From contig JAQGMR010000068.1 in NCBI GenBank assembly GCA_028292265.1, positions 18,895 to 82,894 on the forward strand: a stretch of 64,000 nucleotides of DNA, read 5' to 3'. A program made the translations under genes and the position numbers. This DNA is from Herminiimonas sp. GTDB taxonomy: Bacteria > Pseudomonadota > Gammaproteobacteria > Burkholderiales > Burkholderiaceae_D. Below the pieces are notes generated by a model. The model ran no database searches and had not been told where the DNA came from. It worked only from the letters and a program-made list of their open reading frames with translations. Positions 52,670 through 61,244 of this stretch are shown piece after piece; position 1 is the first letter of the stretch, and each line of letters starts with the position of its first letter.

Positions 52670-53842
52670 ATGCCGCGGATAGTGCACATTATTACAGGGC
52701 TTGGGGCCGGCGGCGCCGAAACGGCGTTGTACCGGCTGATCACAAATTCTGGCGGCGGTGAATATACCCATTCCGTCGTGTCGCTGACAGAAGGGGGCAG
52801 CATGCATGCCAGCTTTCGCGATGCCGGGATTGATGTGGTGTCGCTCAACTTCAAACGTTCGCCGTTGTCAGCTTTTTTTCGCCTGGTCATTCTGTTGCGC
52901 AAAACGCGTCCGGACATTGTTCAAACCTGGATGTATCACGCTGACATTCTTGGCGGCCTGGCCGCCCGAATGGCAGGCATCTGGAATGTAATCTGGGGAA
53001 TTCGAACCACCGGCTTGCCAGCCGGATCGCACGCTCTGCGCATATTGCGGCGCATCGGCGCGCTCCTGTCATCTTTTATTCCGCACACCATCGTCTGCGT
53101 TGCGGAAGCTTCGCGAAGCGCACATGTGTTGGCCGGATACGATGCCAGGCGCATGGTCGTTATTCACAACGGATTCGAGACGGCCGCCGTTAGCCTAAGC
53201 CCGGGAGACAGGCGCGCCATGCGCGCGCAGTGCGGTTGCGAGAATGAGCATGTCCTGATCGGGATCTCGGGACGCTTCGACGCTGACAAGGATCACCTTA
53301 ACTTCGTACGCGCCGCTGGAGAACTGGCCGCGGCACATCCCAATGTGCGCTTCCTCATGATGGGCGATGGGGTCGACGCCGACAATGCAGAGCTTGCAGG
53401 ATGGATCAATGCCACAGGCTTCGCGGACCGTTTCGCGCTGCTTGGTCAGCGGTCTGACGTCACTGTTTGCATGACCGCAATGGACGTTTTCTGTCTGTCG
53501 TCCCGCAACGAAGGCTTTCCAAACGTGGTGGGCGAAGCGATGGCACTTGGTATTCCTTGCGTGGTGACGGATGTCGGTGATGCGGCGCTGCTGGTCGGCG
53601 ATACCGGAATCGTCGTGCCCAAGGAGGATTCCAGCGCGCTGGCGACGGCGCTCGCGACGTTTGTGGCGCAAACCGCGGAGAGTCGCCGAACTCTTGCAGT
53701 CAGGGCCATCGCGAGAATCGAACAGCAATTCACCATGCAGCGCGTGCGTGAAAAACTCGAAATGGTTTACCAACACGTCCAGGAAGGCGGAAATCATGTG
53801 CGGTATAAGCGGCTTTTTCGGAGGCAATCCCGGCCACGGTGA
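52670..53842 (+). CDS. Glycosyltransferase family 4 (cluster GT 3)
   Basis: A 390-residue GT4 enzyme: PRIVHIITGLGAGGAETALYRLI at the start, the central DIVQTWMYHADILGGLAARM typical of this subgroup, ISGRFDADKDHLNFVRAAGEL, FLMMGDGVDADNAEL and the donor motif LSSRNEGFPNVVGEAMALG. ATG 52670 has AGGA just upstream. Its last 47 bases overlap the 5' end of asnB in another frame; its C-terminal tail (NHVRYKRLFRRQSRPR) is encoded entirely within asnB and may be a recent extension. Confidence 0.88.
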   Translation: MPRIVHIITGLGAGGAETALYRLITNSGGGEYTHSVVSLTEGGSMHASFRDAGIDVVSLNFKRSPLSAFFRLVILLRKTRPDIVQTWMYHADILGGLAARMAGIWNVIWGIRTTGLPAGSHALRILRRIGALLSSFIPHTIVCVAEASRSAHVLAGYDARRMVVIHNGFETAAVSLSPGDRRAMRAQCGCENEHVLIGISGRFDADKDHLNFVRAAGELAAAHPNVRFLMMGDGVDADNAELAGWINATGFADRFALLGQRSDVTVCMTAMDVFCLSSRNEGFPNVVGEAMALGIPCVVTDVGDAALLVGDTGIVVPKEDSSALATALATFVAQTAESRRTLAVRAIARIEQQFTMQRVREKLEMVYQHVQEGGNHVRYKRLFRRQSRPR

Positions 53843-55829
53843 GGCGGCGCGCAAGGCGGTGCTGCAGGGCATGGGAGATGCTATTTCACATCGCGGGCCG
53901 GATGACAGCGGCGTGTGGTGCGACGCCGAACGAGAGATCGGCCTTTCTCATCGCCGTTTGTCCATCCTCGACCTGTCGCCCGCCGGGCACCAGCCAATGC
54001 ATTCGCCATCGGGCCGCTATGTCATCGTGTTCAACGGCGAAATCTATAACCACACGGACCTTCGTGACGCCCTTGTTGCGGGCGGCTTGGCGACGCGCTG
54101 GCGCGGTCACTCGGATACCGAAACCTTGCTTGCCGGGTTCGATGCATGGGGCATCCGTCAAACGACAGAGCGCGCCCTCGGCATGTTTGCCTTTGCGGTT
54201 TGGGACAGGCAGGCAAAAGAGCTGAGCCTGGCTCGCGACCGGGTCGGCGAAAAACCGCTGTACTACGGATGGCAGGGAGTCGGAGAGAATGCTGCGTTCA
54301 TTTTCGGCTCGGAACTGAAGGCTTTGCAGGCGCATCCCTCCTTTGAAAACCGCGTTAGCCGCGCGGCAATAAGCTTGCAGATGCGGCACAACTATATTCC
54401 GGCGCCTTACTCGATCTATGAAGGGGTTTCAAAGCTACCCGCGGGTTGCGTGTTGGTGGTGTCGCTTGCACGGCGTGAGCCGATTGTTCAGCAATACTGG
54501 TCCGGCTTGCGTCAAGCCGAAGATGGCGTTCAAACCCGGTTTACAGGAACGGACAATGATGCAGTGGATGCGCTCCATCTGCTTCTGAAGGACGCGGTTC
54601 GCCGCCAGATGACTTCCGATGTTCCGCTCGGGGCCTTCCTTTCGGGAGGCATTGATTCCTCGACCGTGGTGGCGTTGATGCAGGCGCAATCACAGCGCAA
54701 AGTGAAAACTTTTTCAATAGGTTTTCACGAGGCCGATCACAACGAAGCGGAGCATGCCAAGGCGGTCGCAACGCATCTGGGGACCGACCACACTGAACTG
54801 TATGTGAGCGCTGCACAGGCCATGGCCGTCATTCCCGAGTTGCCGGCACTTTACGACGAGCCGTTTTCAGACTCTTCACAAATACCGACTTTCCTGGTGT
54901 CACGGCTGGCAAGGGAGCATGTGACGGTTGCGCTTTCCGGTGACGGCGGCGACGAGCTTTTCTGTGGGTATAACCGCTATCTCTTGAGCGCAAGGCTGTG
55001 GCGGACGATGAGCAGAGCCCCGCTCGGCCTGAGGAAAGCGGCCGCGAACGCGTTGACCAGCGTTCCAACCGGATCCTGGAACCGGGTCGCGCATGCCTTG
55101 GGTCGATGCCTTCCGTCCGCAATGCGTTTCGCCAACCTGGGCGACAAGGTTCACAAGGGGGCCACAGTGCTGGCGAGCCGGTCAAACGATGCCCTCTATC
55201 TCGGTCTGATCTCTCACTGGGACGACCCGGCGTCGCTGGTCATTCACGGCGAAGAGCCACCGACCTTGTTGGCCGGGAACGCGTTGGAGACCCACGGCCT
55301 CAACGATATCGAACGCATGATGGCGATGGACCTGTTGACCTATCTGCCGGACGATATTCTGGTGAAGGTTGACCGCGCCGCAATGGGTAATTCACTTGAG
55401 ACCCGGGTGCCGCTTCTTGATCATCGGGTCATCGAGTTTGCATGGCGCTTGCCGCAGTCGCTCAAGCTGCGCGATGGCGAGACGAAATGGGCTCTTCGGC
55501 AGGTGCTTTACCGGTACGTCCCCCGAACTCTTGTCGAGCGTCCAAAAATGGGATTCGGTGTCCCCGTCGGCCGGTGGTTGCGGACCGGCCTCCGCGATTG
55601 GGCCGAAGCCCTTCTCGATGAATCGCGCCTGCGCAGAGAGGGTTTCTTCAGACCCGAGTCAATCCGTATCAAGTGGTCGGAACATCTTTCGGGAAAGCGC
55701 GAGTGGGGGTACCACCTGTGGGACGTGTTGATGTTCCAGTCCTGGCTCGAGAGCCAGGCCGTGAGCGCCAGTACAGCGGCCCCGTTTGGATACCCGGAGA
55801 CAGCGACGGTCAGAGCGCACGCCATCTAA
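53796..55829 (+). CDS. asnB: Asparagine synthetase-like glutamine amidotransferase (AsnB/WbpS type)
   Basis: 677 residues. N-terminal Ntn amidotransferase with nucleophile Cys2 (MCGISGFFGG), SHRGPDDSGVW, HRRLSILDLSPAGHQPM and FNGEIYNH; C-terminal ATP pyrophosphatase with the PP-loop FLSGGIDSSTVVALM (SGGIDSS at 283-289), SGDGGDELFCGYNRY, VKVDRAAMGNSLETRVPLLDH and RPKMGFGVPVGRWL. In polysaccharide loci such enzymes amidate uronic acids, as proposed for WbpS in P. aeruginosa O6; with tviB and tviC a HexNAc-uronamide is a sound inference. ATG 53796 has GGAAG upstream and overlaps the end of GT 3. The frame extends upstream to 53571 but without relevance. Confidence 0.92.
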   Translation: MCGISGFFGGNPGHGEAARKAVLQGMGDAISHRGPDDSGVWCDAEREIGLSHRRLSILDLSPAGHQPMHSPSGRYVIVFNGEIYNHTDLRDALVAGGLATRWRGHSDTETLLAGFDAWGIRQTTERALGMFAFAVWDRQAKELSLARDRVGEKPLYYGWQGVGENAAFIFGSELKALQAHPSFENRVSRAAISLQMRHNYIPAPYSIYEGVSKLPAGCVLVVSLARREPIVQQYWSGLRQAEDGVQTRFTGTDNDAVDALHLLLKDAVRRQMTSDVPLGAFLSGGIDSSTVVALMQAQSQRKVKTFSIGFHEADHNEAEHAKAVATHLGTDHTELYVSAAQAMAVIPELPALYDEPFSDSSQIPTFLVSRLAREHVTVALSGDGGDELFCGYNRYLLSARLWRTMSRAPLGLRKAAANALTSVPTGSWNRVAHALGRCLPSAMRFANLGDKVHKGATVLASRSNDALYLGLISHWDDPASLVIHGEEPPTLLAGNALETHGLNDIERMMAMDLLTYLPDDILVKVDRAAMGNSLETRVPLLDHRVIEFAWRLPQSLKLRDGETKWALRQVLYRYVPRTLVERPKMGFGVPVGRWLRTGLRDWAEALLDESRLRREGFFRPESIRIKWSEHLSGKREWGYHLWDVLMFQSWLESQAVSASTAAPFGYPETATVRAHAI

Positions 55830-55929
55830 TGTCCGCAAGTCCGCTACGGCGAGTTGAGAGGCGCAAGACCAGAGGCGAGAAACAGAGGCCAGAGACAGAG
55901 GACAGTGGCCAGAGACTAGAGGCCTGAAA

Positions 55930-55969
55930 CCAGAGACCACAGACCAGAGACCAGAGACCAGAGACCAGG
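55930..55969 (+). repeat. 7-bp tandem array (CCAGAGA) in the leader of GT 4
   Basis: Five units of CCAGAGA (the second is CCACAGA) followed by a partial copy, ending eight bases before ATG 55977. Degenerate AGAGGCC/CAGAGAC units continue back to about 55860, so nearly the whole 147-base gap behind asnB is built from this motif. The purine-rich array overlaps where the ribosome site should be. Confidence 0.85.
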
Positions 55970-55976
55970 GAGCCCG

Positions 55977-57221
55977 ATGAATCCGAAAGTACTGATGTCC
56001 ATTAATACCGCCTGGAACGTGTGCAACTTCCGCGCAGGTTTAATCAGGTCGTTGCGGGACCACGGCTATGAGGTCGTCGTTGCGGCCCCGGCCGACGACT
56101 ATGTCGGTCGTGTCATGCAAATGGGCTGCCGTTTCGTTAAGGTACCGATGGACAATAACGGTACGAACCCCGCTCATGACCTGCGCCTGCTTCTCAATTA
56201 TTTGCAGGTGTTCCGCGCCGAAAGGCCGCAGGTCTACCTCGGGTACACGGTCAAGCCGAACGTATATGGATCGATCGCGGCGCATGTACTGGGTATCCCC
56301 GTCATCAACAATATCGCCGGACTTGGAACGACGTTCATCAACCGTACGGCTGTAACGCATATGGTGCGCGCGCTCTACCGATTCTCGCTGCGACGCTCAC
56401 GCCGGGTATTTTTCCAGAACGCGGATGATCAGGATTGCTTCGTTCGGGAAAAGATTGTTCCCTCAACAATCACCGATCGTGTTGCGGGTTCCGGAGTGGA
56501 CCTCGAGTACTACCGACCAACTCCGGCACCATCTTTACAGGGCCGGGCCTTCCGGTTTCTTCTTGTGTCGCGGATGCTCAGAGACAAGGGGATCGAGGAA
56601 TATGCAGGAGCAGCCAGAATTGTGCGTGACCGGCTGCCAGGGGACAAAGTCGATTTCCAATTGCTCGGCTCCATCGACGAAAAGAATCCGAACGCCGTCC
56701 CGCTCGCTCGAATTCAGGGGTGGCAAAGCGCGGGCTTTGTTCAGTATCTGGGCCGCACCGATGATGTTCGACCGGCGGTGAGGAACGCAGACTGTGTGGT
56801 GCTGCCTTCCTACCGCGAAGGGGTACCGCATTCCCTGCTTGAGGCGGCCGCCATGGCTCGCCCGATCATCGCAAGCGATGCAGTCGGTTGCCGCGACGTC
56901 GTTGATGATCACGTTAACGGATTGCTTTGTCGCGTGCGGAACGCCGAAGACCTCGCGGAAAAAATGGTCGAGATGATTAGTACTTCCTCGGAACATCGTT
57001 CCGCAATGGGGTTGGCAGGACGGCGAAAGGTTGAGGTCCAGTTTGACGAGAAATCGGTTATCCAAAAGTACCTGGAAATGATTGATGAGGTCGCGCATGC
57101 GCCGCAGCTGCCACTGGGACGGAAGATTGACAGGCGCTCTTGCCGTTACCAACCGCGGATACGCGTCCATGCGGGGGCACCGAATCGTTGCAGGCGTTCG
57201 GGAGACCAACCTTCTGCTTGA
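55977..57221 (+). CDS. Glycosyltransferase family 4 (cluster GT 4, PglA/WbpT-like)
   Basis: A 414-residue GT4 enzyme with the PglA-type start KVLMSINTAWNVCNFRAGLIRSLRDHGYEV, YLGYTVKPNVYGSIAAH, NNIAGLGTTFINRT, GSGVDLEYYRP, LLVSRMLRDKGIEEY and donor motif PSYREGVPHSLLEAAAMARP. The subgroup includes GalNAc transferases acting on undecaprenyl-linked sugars, which would suit a HexNAc-rich repeat. The last about 35 residues are Arg/Pro-rich and non-conserved. The start is preceded directly by the CCAGAGA array. Confidence 0.88.
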   Translation: MNPKVLMSINTAWNVCNFRAGLIRSLRDHGYEVVVAAPADDYVGRVMQMGCRFVKVPMDNNGTNPAHDLRLLLNYLQVFRAERPQVYLGYTVKPNVYGSIAAHVLGIPVINNIAGLGTTFINRTAVTHMVRALYRFSLRRSRRVFFQNADDQDCFVREKIVPSTITDRVAGSGVDLEYYRPTPAPSLQGRAFRFLLVSRMLRDKGIEEYAGAARIVRDRLPGDKVDFQLLGSIDEKNPNAVPLARIQGWQSAGFVQYLGRTDDVRPAVRNADCVVLPSYREGVPHSLLEAAAMARPIIASDAVGCRDVVDDHVNGLLCRVRNAEDLAEKMVEMISTSSEHRSAMGLAGRRKVEVQFDEKSVIQKYLEMIDEVAHAPQLPLGRKIDRRSCRYQPRIRVHAGAPNRCRRSGDQPSA

Positions 57222-57454
57222 GCTGTCGCGACTACAGAATAGACCATCAGTTCGAGTGTGGATTTCGCTGTGTGGTGTGGGCAGATCAGCAGGTATTGAT
57301 GCGGTGCCGTTTAGCCACGGAGTCTCGCAGTGGATAGCCGGTCAGCGAAAGAATCGAGGCGGGGCCCGTTCAAACTTCCATTGGGTCGTCCCGGATCAAC
57401 ATCGGCATGACATGTCGAAGGAAAATCAGACACTCACATGGAGAAGGTTCGACG

Positions 57455-58615
57455 ATGGCGCTACACATAGAAGTCGGCATGAGTGCACTGGGTCGTCTAC
57501 AGTCAGAATGCTTTTTGAACCAATGGAAGGTACTGGTAGCTAGTTGCCCATGGGCGACCGTATACCAGGGGCCGGACTTCGTATTGCCCTGGTATCAGCT
57601 ATATCAAAATCGATATCTTCCTGTGGTCATTTATATGAAGGAAGAGAACGGCGAACTTGCGGGATTGATGACCTTGGCGCTTGCCGAAAATGGGAGGGCG
57701 CTGGTTGCGGCCGGCGAGAAGCAGGCGGAATATCAATGCTGGCTGGAGAAGCCAGATGGGCTTCATCGATTTATACAAAGCGCCATGGCAAAGGTTCGCA
57801 GCCAGTTTCCGGGAGCAAAACTGCATCTCAGATACTTGCCAGCAAATGCCCCGGTAGGATGGATGAGAAGCCACAGCACAAATAACTTCTATTTTCGTCT
57901 GCGAGAACATTCCCGGCCGCTGATGAAGATCGATCCCGTCAGCAATGAGAAGCGGCTACGCAGAAGAAGCAGAAAAATAAATCATCTTAAAAAGCTGGGT
58001 GAGATCCGCTTCGACCGCATCGTCGACAACGGCGAGTTTCAATCCATCTTCGGAGAGATCTGTGAGCAGTATGAACGTCGACTGGGTGAGCGATACCACG
58101 TTGCCGATACGCCCTTTACCAATGATCCGTTGAAGCGGCCATTGTTTATTGAGTTGCACAAACGGGGACTGATGCATGCCACGGTCCTCAGAGTAGGGGG
58201 TCGCCTGGCGGCGTCGCATATCGGCCTCGTCCATAAGCAGAGTCTGCACACTTGCATAAGTACCCATGCGAGCGATCTGGAACGGTCCTCGCCGGGGCAG
58301 GTTCTATTTTGCATGTTGGGATGTTCGCTTGCGCAGGACGGGGTTAGTGAGCTGGATCTGACTCCGGGCGGAGATCAACACAAAGAAAATTTTGCGACGG
58401 AACATGACACCGTGTTCGAGATTCAGGCGTATGCAACAGCAATCGGCCGGCTACGCGGCGATATTGAATTCTCGCTCCGCCACGGCGTGAAACGCGTGCT
58501 TTGGAGTGCCGGAATAGAGCCCGCATGGATGCGAGCAATACTAAATTCAATAGTCCCTTCCAGAACCAGGAACAGGCCAGTCAAAGGCTTGCGGGAAGAC
58601 GGGCCGAGTGCCTGA
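57455..58615 (+). CDS. GNAT/FemAB-like acyltransferase (1)
   Basis: A 386-residue protein of the GNAT_6/FemAB-like (BcsL/CelD) type found in polysaccharide clusters. Features are the N-terminal domain SCPWATVYQGPDFVLPWYQLY, the basic KRLRRRSRKINHLKKLG helix and the C-terminal acyl-CoA fold GGRLAASHIGLVHKQSLHTCI and LDLTPGGDQHKENFATEHDTVFE. It probably adds an acyl or aminoacyl group to a sugar or sugar nucleotide. ATG 57455 has GGAGAAGG upstream; an earlier frame to 57407 lacks support. The 233-base gap before it holds nothing I can name. Confidence 0.82.
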   Translation: MALHIEVGMSALGRLQSECFLNQWKVLVASCPWATVYQGPDFVLPWYQLYQNRYLPVVIYMKEENGELAGLMTLALAENGRALVAAGEKQAEYQCWLEKPDGLHRFIQSAMAKVRSQFPGAKLHLRYLPANAPVGWMRSHSTNNFYFRLREHSRPLMKIDPVSNEKRLRRRSRKINHLKKLGEIRFDRIVDNGEFQSIFGEICEQYERRLGERYHVADTPFTNDPLKRPLFIELHKRGLMHATVLRVGGRLAASHIGLVHKQSLHTCISTHASDLERSSPGQVLFCMLGCSLAQDGVSELDLTPGGDQHKENFATEHDTVFEIQAYATAIGRLRGDIEFSLRHGVKRVLWSAGIEPAWMRAILNSIVPSRTRNRPVKGLREDGPSA

Positions 58616-58748
58616 GTTCCCATCATCCTGCCGCCTCCAGGGAAAATTGCCCCAAGGGTCTCAGCACGCACTTTACTCTGCACGAACTTTTATCCGTCAT
58701 GGTGCGGCCCCGATCGCTCGCGCCACCCACATTGGACAGGGGAAAATC

Positions 58749-59981
58749 ATGAGTAGAGCAGACATCAGGCTGGAAGGAATCGACGGGATCAACATGACGC
58801 GACGTGAGGAGCCACGTTGCTCCGACACAGACGAGTCAGGCCCCATCTCGATTTATGAGGGCGAGATTCCCCTTTTTGTGGGAGCGGAACTGGACCGGCT
58901 CTATGGGAATCTGTCTTCCTCGCTGGTCTATCTCAGGATCTATAACAGGCTTGCGCCCGATACATGCGCCTACGTGGCCCGGAACGGTGGCGAAATCGTC
59001 TCGATTTTTCTGTACTGCAGGAAGGGGAATACCGTTCGAGTACTCAATGAAGGAATGCGCTTAAGCGGGGAAGACGCAAGCCGCTTTGCTACGGCTATAT
59101 TTGCCCGCTACCCGGAGGTCGAAATGATCTTTCTTCGGGCCCTGAATTTTGGCACCGGTTCTGGCGATTTCCGGCTGCAGTTTCCGTTCCAGAAATCCGG
59201 TTGCCCGGGCGATGTCATCGCGGATCTGCCTCAATTGGCGGACGACTATTTAACCAGCCTTGGAAAGAATACCCGCAAGAATATCAGGCGCAATGAACGG
59301 AAAATCAAGGAGTCGTTCCCCTCGTTCGAGCTGAATTTTTATGATGGCGCGACGGCCAGCGAAGCACACATTCGTCGAATTATCGATTTGAACAGGGTCC
59401 GCATGGCTGACACGGGAAATGCATATAGGCGAAGTGAAGCGGAGGTTCAGGCGTTGCTCGCATTGACCAGAGCCTATGGAGTTGTTGGCGTGGCCACAAT
59501 TGAAGGTCAGGTTTGTGGAGGAACCGTTGGTCTCAAGATCGGGGACACCTGCACCGGCCGAATAATCGCACATGATCCGCGCTACAACAACTTTGGGCTT
59601 GGGTTGGTTTGCGCTTATTACGCGACGCGCGAGGCGATCGTTCGTGGCAGTAGGCGGTTCAACTTCATGGCAGGGAATAACGAATTCAAGAACATGCTCG
59701 GTGGGCGCGTTCAGGAACAGGGAAACCGGGTGATCTACCGTTCCCGGCTAAGTGTATTGAAGCATCCGGCCGTGGGATTGGCGACGGTCGGGCACAGGCT
59801 TGCCTTCGGTGCCATATCAGCGATGCAGGAAAAAATCAGGGAACTGGAACGGGAAGAGGCGCAGCAGAGGTCGGGCATGAAATCACGTAGCGCGCTTTAC
59901 TCCCTGAAGGCTATCCGAAGGATAAAGCAGACCGTCCTTAGTTCGCCTGGCGATAAGGAATGGAATGCCAGTTTGGACTAG
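58749..59981 (+). CDS. GNAT/FemAB-like acyltransferase (2)
   Basis: A 410-residue relative of the same broad fold, with the basic DNA-like helix SLGKNTRKNIRRNERKIKE, an acceptor domain before it and the C-terminal part VATIEGQVCGGTVGLKIGDTC, AHDPRYNNFGLGLVCAYYATREAI and FNFMAGNNEFKNMLGG. ATG 58749 has GGGGA upstream; the frame is open to 58608 without a better start. It follows the first copy in the same orientation after 133 bases. Two different members suggest two separate acylation steps, or one modifying and one assembly role. Substrates are unknown. Confidence 0.82.
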   Translation: MSRADIRLEGIDGINMTRREEPRCSDTDESGPISIYEGEIPLFVGAELDRLYGNLSSSLVYLRIYNRLAPDTCAYVARNGGEIVSIFLYCRKGNTVRVLNEGMRLSGEDASRFATAIFARYPEVEMIFLRALNFGTGSGDFRLQFPFQKSGCPGDVIADLPQLADDYLTSLGKNTRKNIRRNERKIKESFPSFELNFYDGATASEAHIRRIIDLNRVRMADTGNAYRRSEAEVQALLALTRAYGVVGVATIEGQVCGGTVGLKIGDTCTGRIIAHDPRYNNFGLGLVCAYYATREAIVRGSRRFNFMAGNNEFKNMLGGRVQEQGNRVIYRSRLSVLKHPAVGLATVGHRLAFGAISAMQEKIRELEREEAQQRSGMKSRSALYSLKAIRRIKQTVLSSPGDKEWNASLD

Positions 59982-60111
59982 CGGGTGAAATTCCGGTAAG
60001 CAGTCGTGTCCGAAGATGCCTGCCCAGTCCACCAGTAGAAATCGCACCCCGCGTACGGCTAGTTCGTCGCACCGCATTGCTTATTCCGCAGCAAATCATC
60101 GAGAGGTTTCC

Positions 60112-61170
60112 ATGCAGTCCGACTCGGCAAATCTGGATGTGCTCCGCTCTTCGGCGGTGAGTTTTGTCGTGGTGAGCCATCTGCCTGTTACAGCAGCGCT
60201 TGTAGGGCACGGTGATTACCATACGCAGTCGCTGGGCACATTTGGCGTCGTGATTTTTTTCGTGCACACCTGTCTGGTCTTGATGCTTTCGCTGGACCGT
60301 GACGCAGCAAAAGCCGGTGCATTTCCCGGAACAATGCCGTTCCTGCTACGGCGAGCATTTCGTATTTATCCACTGAGCATCTTGGCGGTTTTGGTGGTTT
60401 CGGCGATCGCATGGGCCCAATCAGGGGTGGTGCCAAACTGGTGGGCCGTCATCAGCAATCTTCTGCTGATACAAAACTTCACCGGGCACCAATCGACGCC
60501 CCTGGTATTGTGGAGCTTGCCGTATGAGTTCCAGATGTACCTCTTCTTGCCAGCACTTTACATGCTGGTCCGGCGTAGTGGCCCCTTGTCGGCATACTGC
60601 CTGCTCACGCTCTGGCTGGCGGCTATTGGGCTGGTAGCAGTGTTTTGGCGCCTGGGCTGGAACTATGAAATTATTCGATACTTTCCATGCTTCCTTCCGG
60701 GTGTTCTGGCGTTTGCGTTGTGGCAGTCGCCGCGCAGGTTCTCTCCCTGGGTACTTTTTCTGTATGTCGGTGTGACTGCGGTGGTCTATCCCTGGGCTGT
60801 TGCGAACGGGGTGAAGGGAACCATGGTTGCATGGCCGGCCTGCCTCGGTCTCGGATTGTTGATTCCGCGGTGCCGCGAACTGCAGAGCCAGCTTTTGCGA
60901 CGGGCTGGAAAGTCAGTGGCAAAGTACTCCTACGGTATATACCTCGTTCACTCTCCGCTCATAGGTTTCGCCTTCCACTATCTCGACCGACAGCCTGTCA
61001 TTTTGCAATGGGGTGTTTTCCTGTCGGGGTTAGTGTTGCTGCCTTATTTCGCATTCCATCTGATTGAGAGTCCGGGCATTCGAATGGGCCGTATGCTCGC
61101 GCAGCGGCTCTTGACCGAACGGCGTATTCCCAAACAGGCTATCGAATTGGCGCGCAACATGAAGCCGTGA
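60112..61170 (+). CDS. Acyltransferase 3-family membrane O-acetyltransferase
   Basis: A 352-residue membrane protein with about ten helices. AT3 marks: LDVLRSSAVSFVVVSHLPV at the start, FGVVIFFVHTCLVLML, RRAFRIYPLSILAV, WSLPYEFQMYLFLP and SVAKYSYGIYLVHSPLIG. These enzymes move an acyl group, usually acetate, across the inner membrane onto glycans (OafA/WecH-like). ATG 60112 follows GAGAGG at 60101-60106. It probably O-acetylates the cluster's polysaccharide. Confidence 0.88.
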   Translation: MQSDSANLDVLRSSAVSFVVVSHLPVTAALVGHGDYHTQSLGTFGVVIFFVHTCLVLMLSLDRDAAKAGAFPGTMPFLLRRAFRIYPLSILAVLVVSAIAWAQSGVVPNWWAVISNLLLIQNFTGHQSTPLVLWSLPYEFQMYLFLPALYMLVRRSGPLSAYCLLTLWLAAIGLVAVFWRLGWNYEIIRYFPCFLPGVLAFALWQSPRRFSPWVLFLYVGVTAVVYPWAVANGVKGTMVAWPACLGLGLLIPRCRELQSQLLRRAGKSVAKYSYGIYLVHSPLIGFAFHYLDRQPVILQWGVFLSGLVLLPYFAFHLIESPGIRMGRMLAQRLLTERRIPKQAIELARNMKP

Positions 61171-61244
61171 ATTCAGGTTGCTCCTGTCTTGAACAATAGT
61201 GGCCTGGTCGCGGGTGATCAGGCCGCAGCAGCTTGGTAAAAATT

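Noticed and set aside
57082..57543. 153-codon frame overlapping GT 4 and the first GNAT gene
   Set aside because: It lies in another frame of two better genes, with Arg/Cys-rich composition and no ribosome site.
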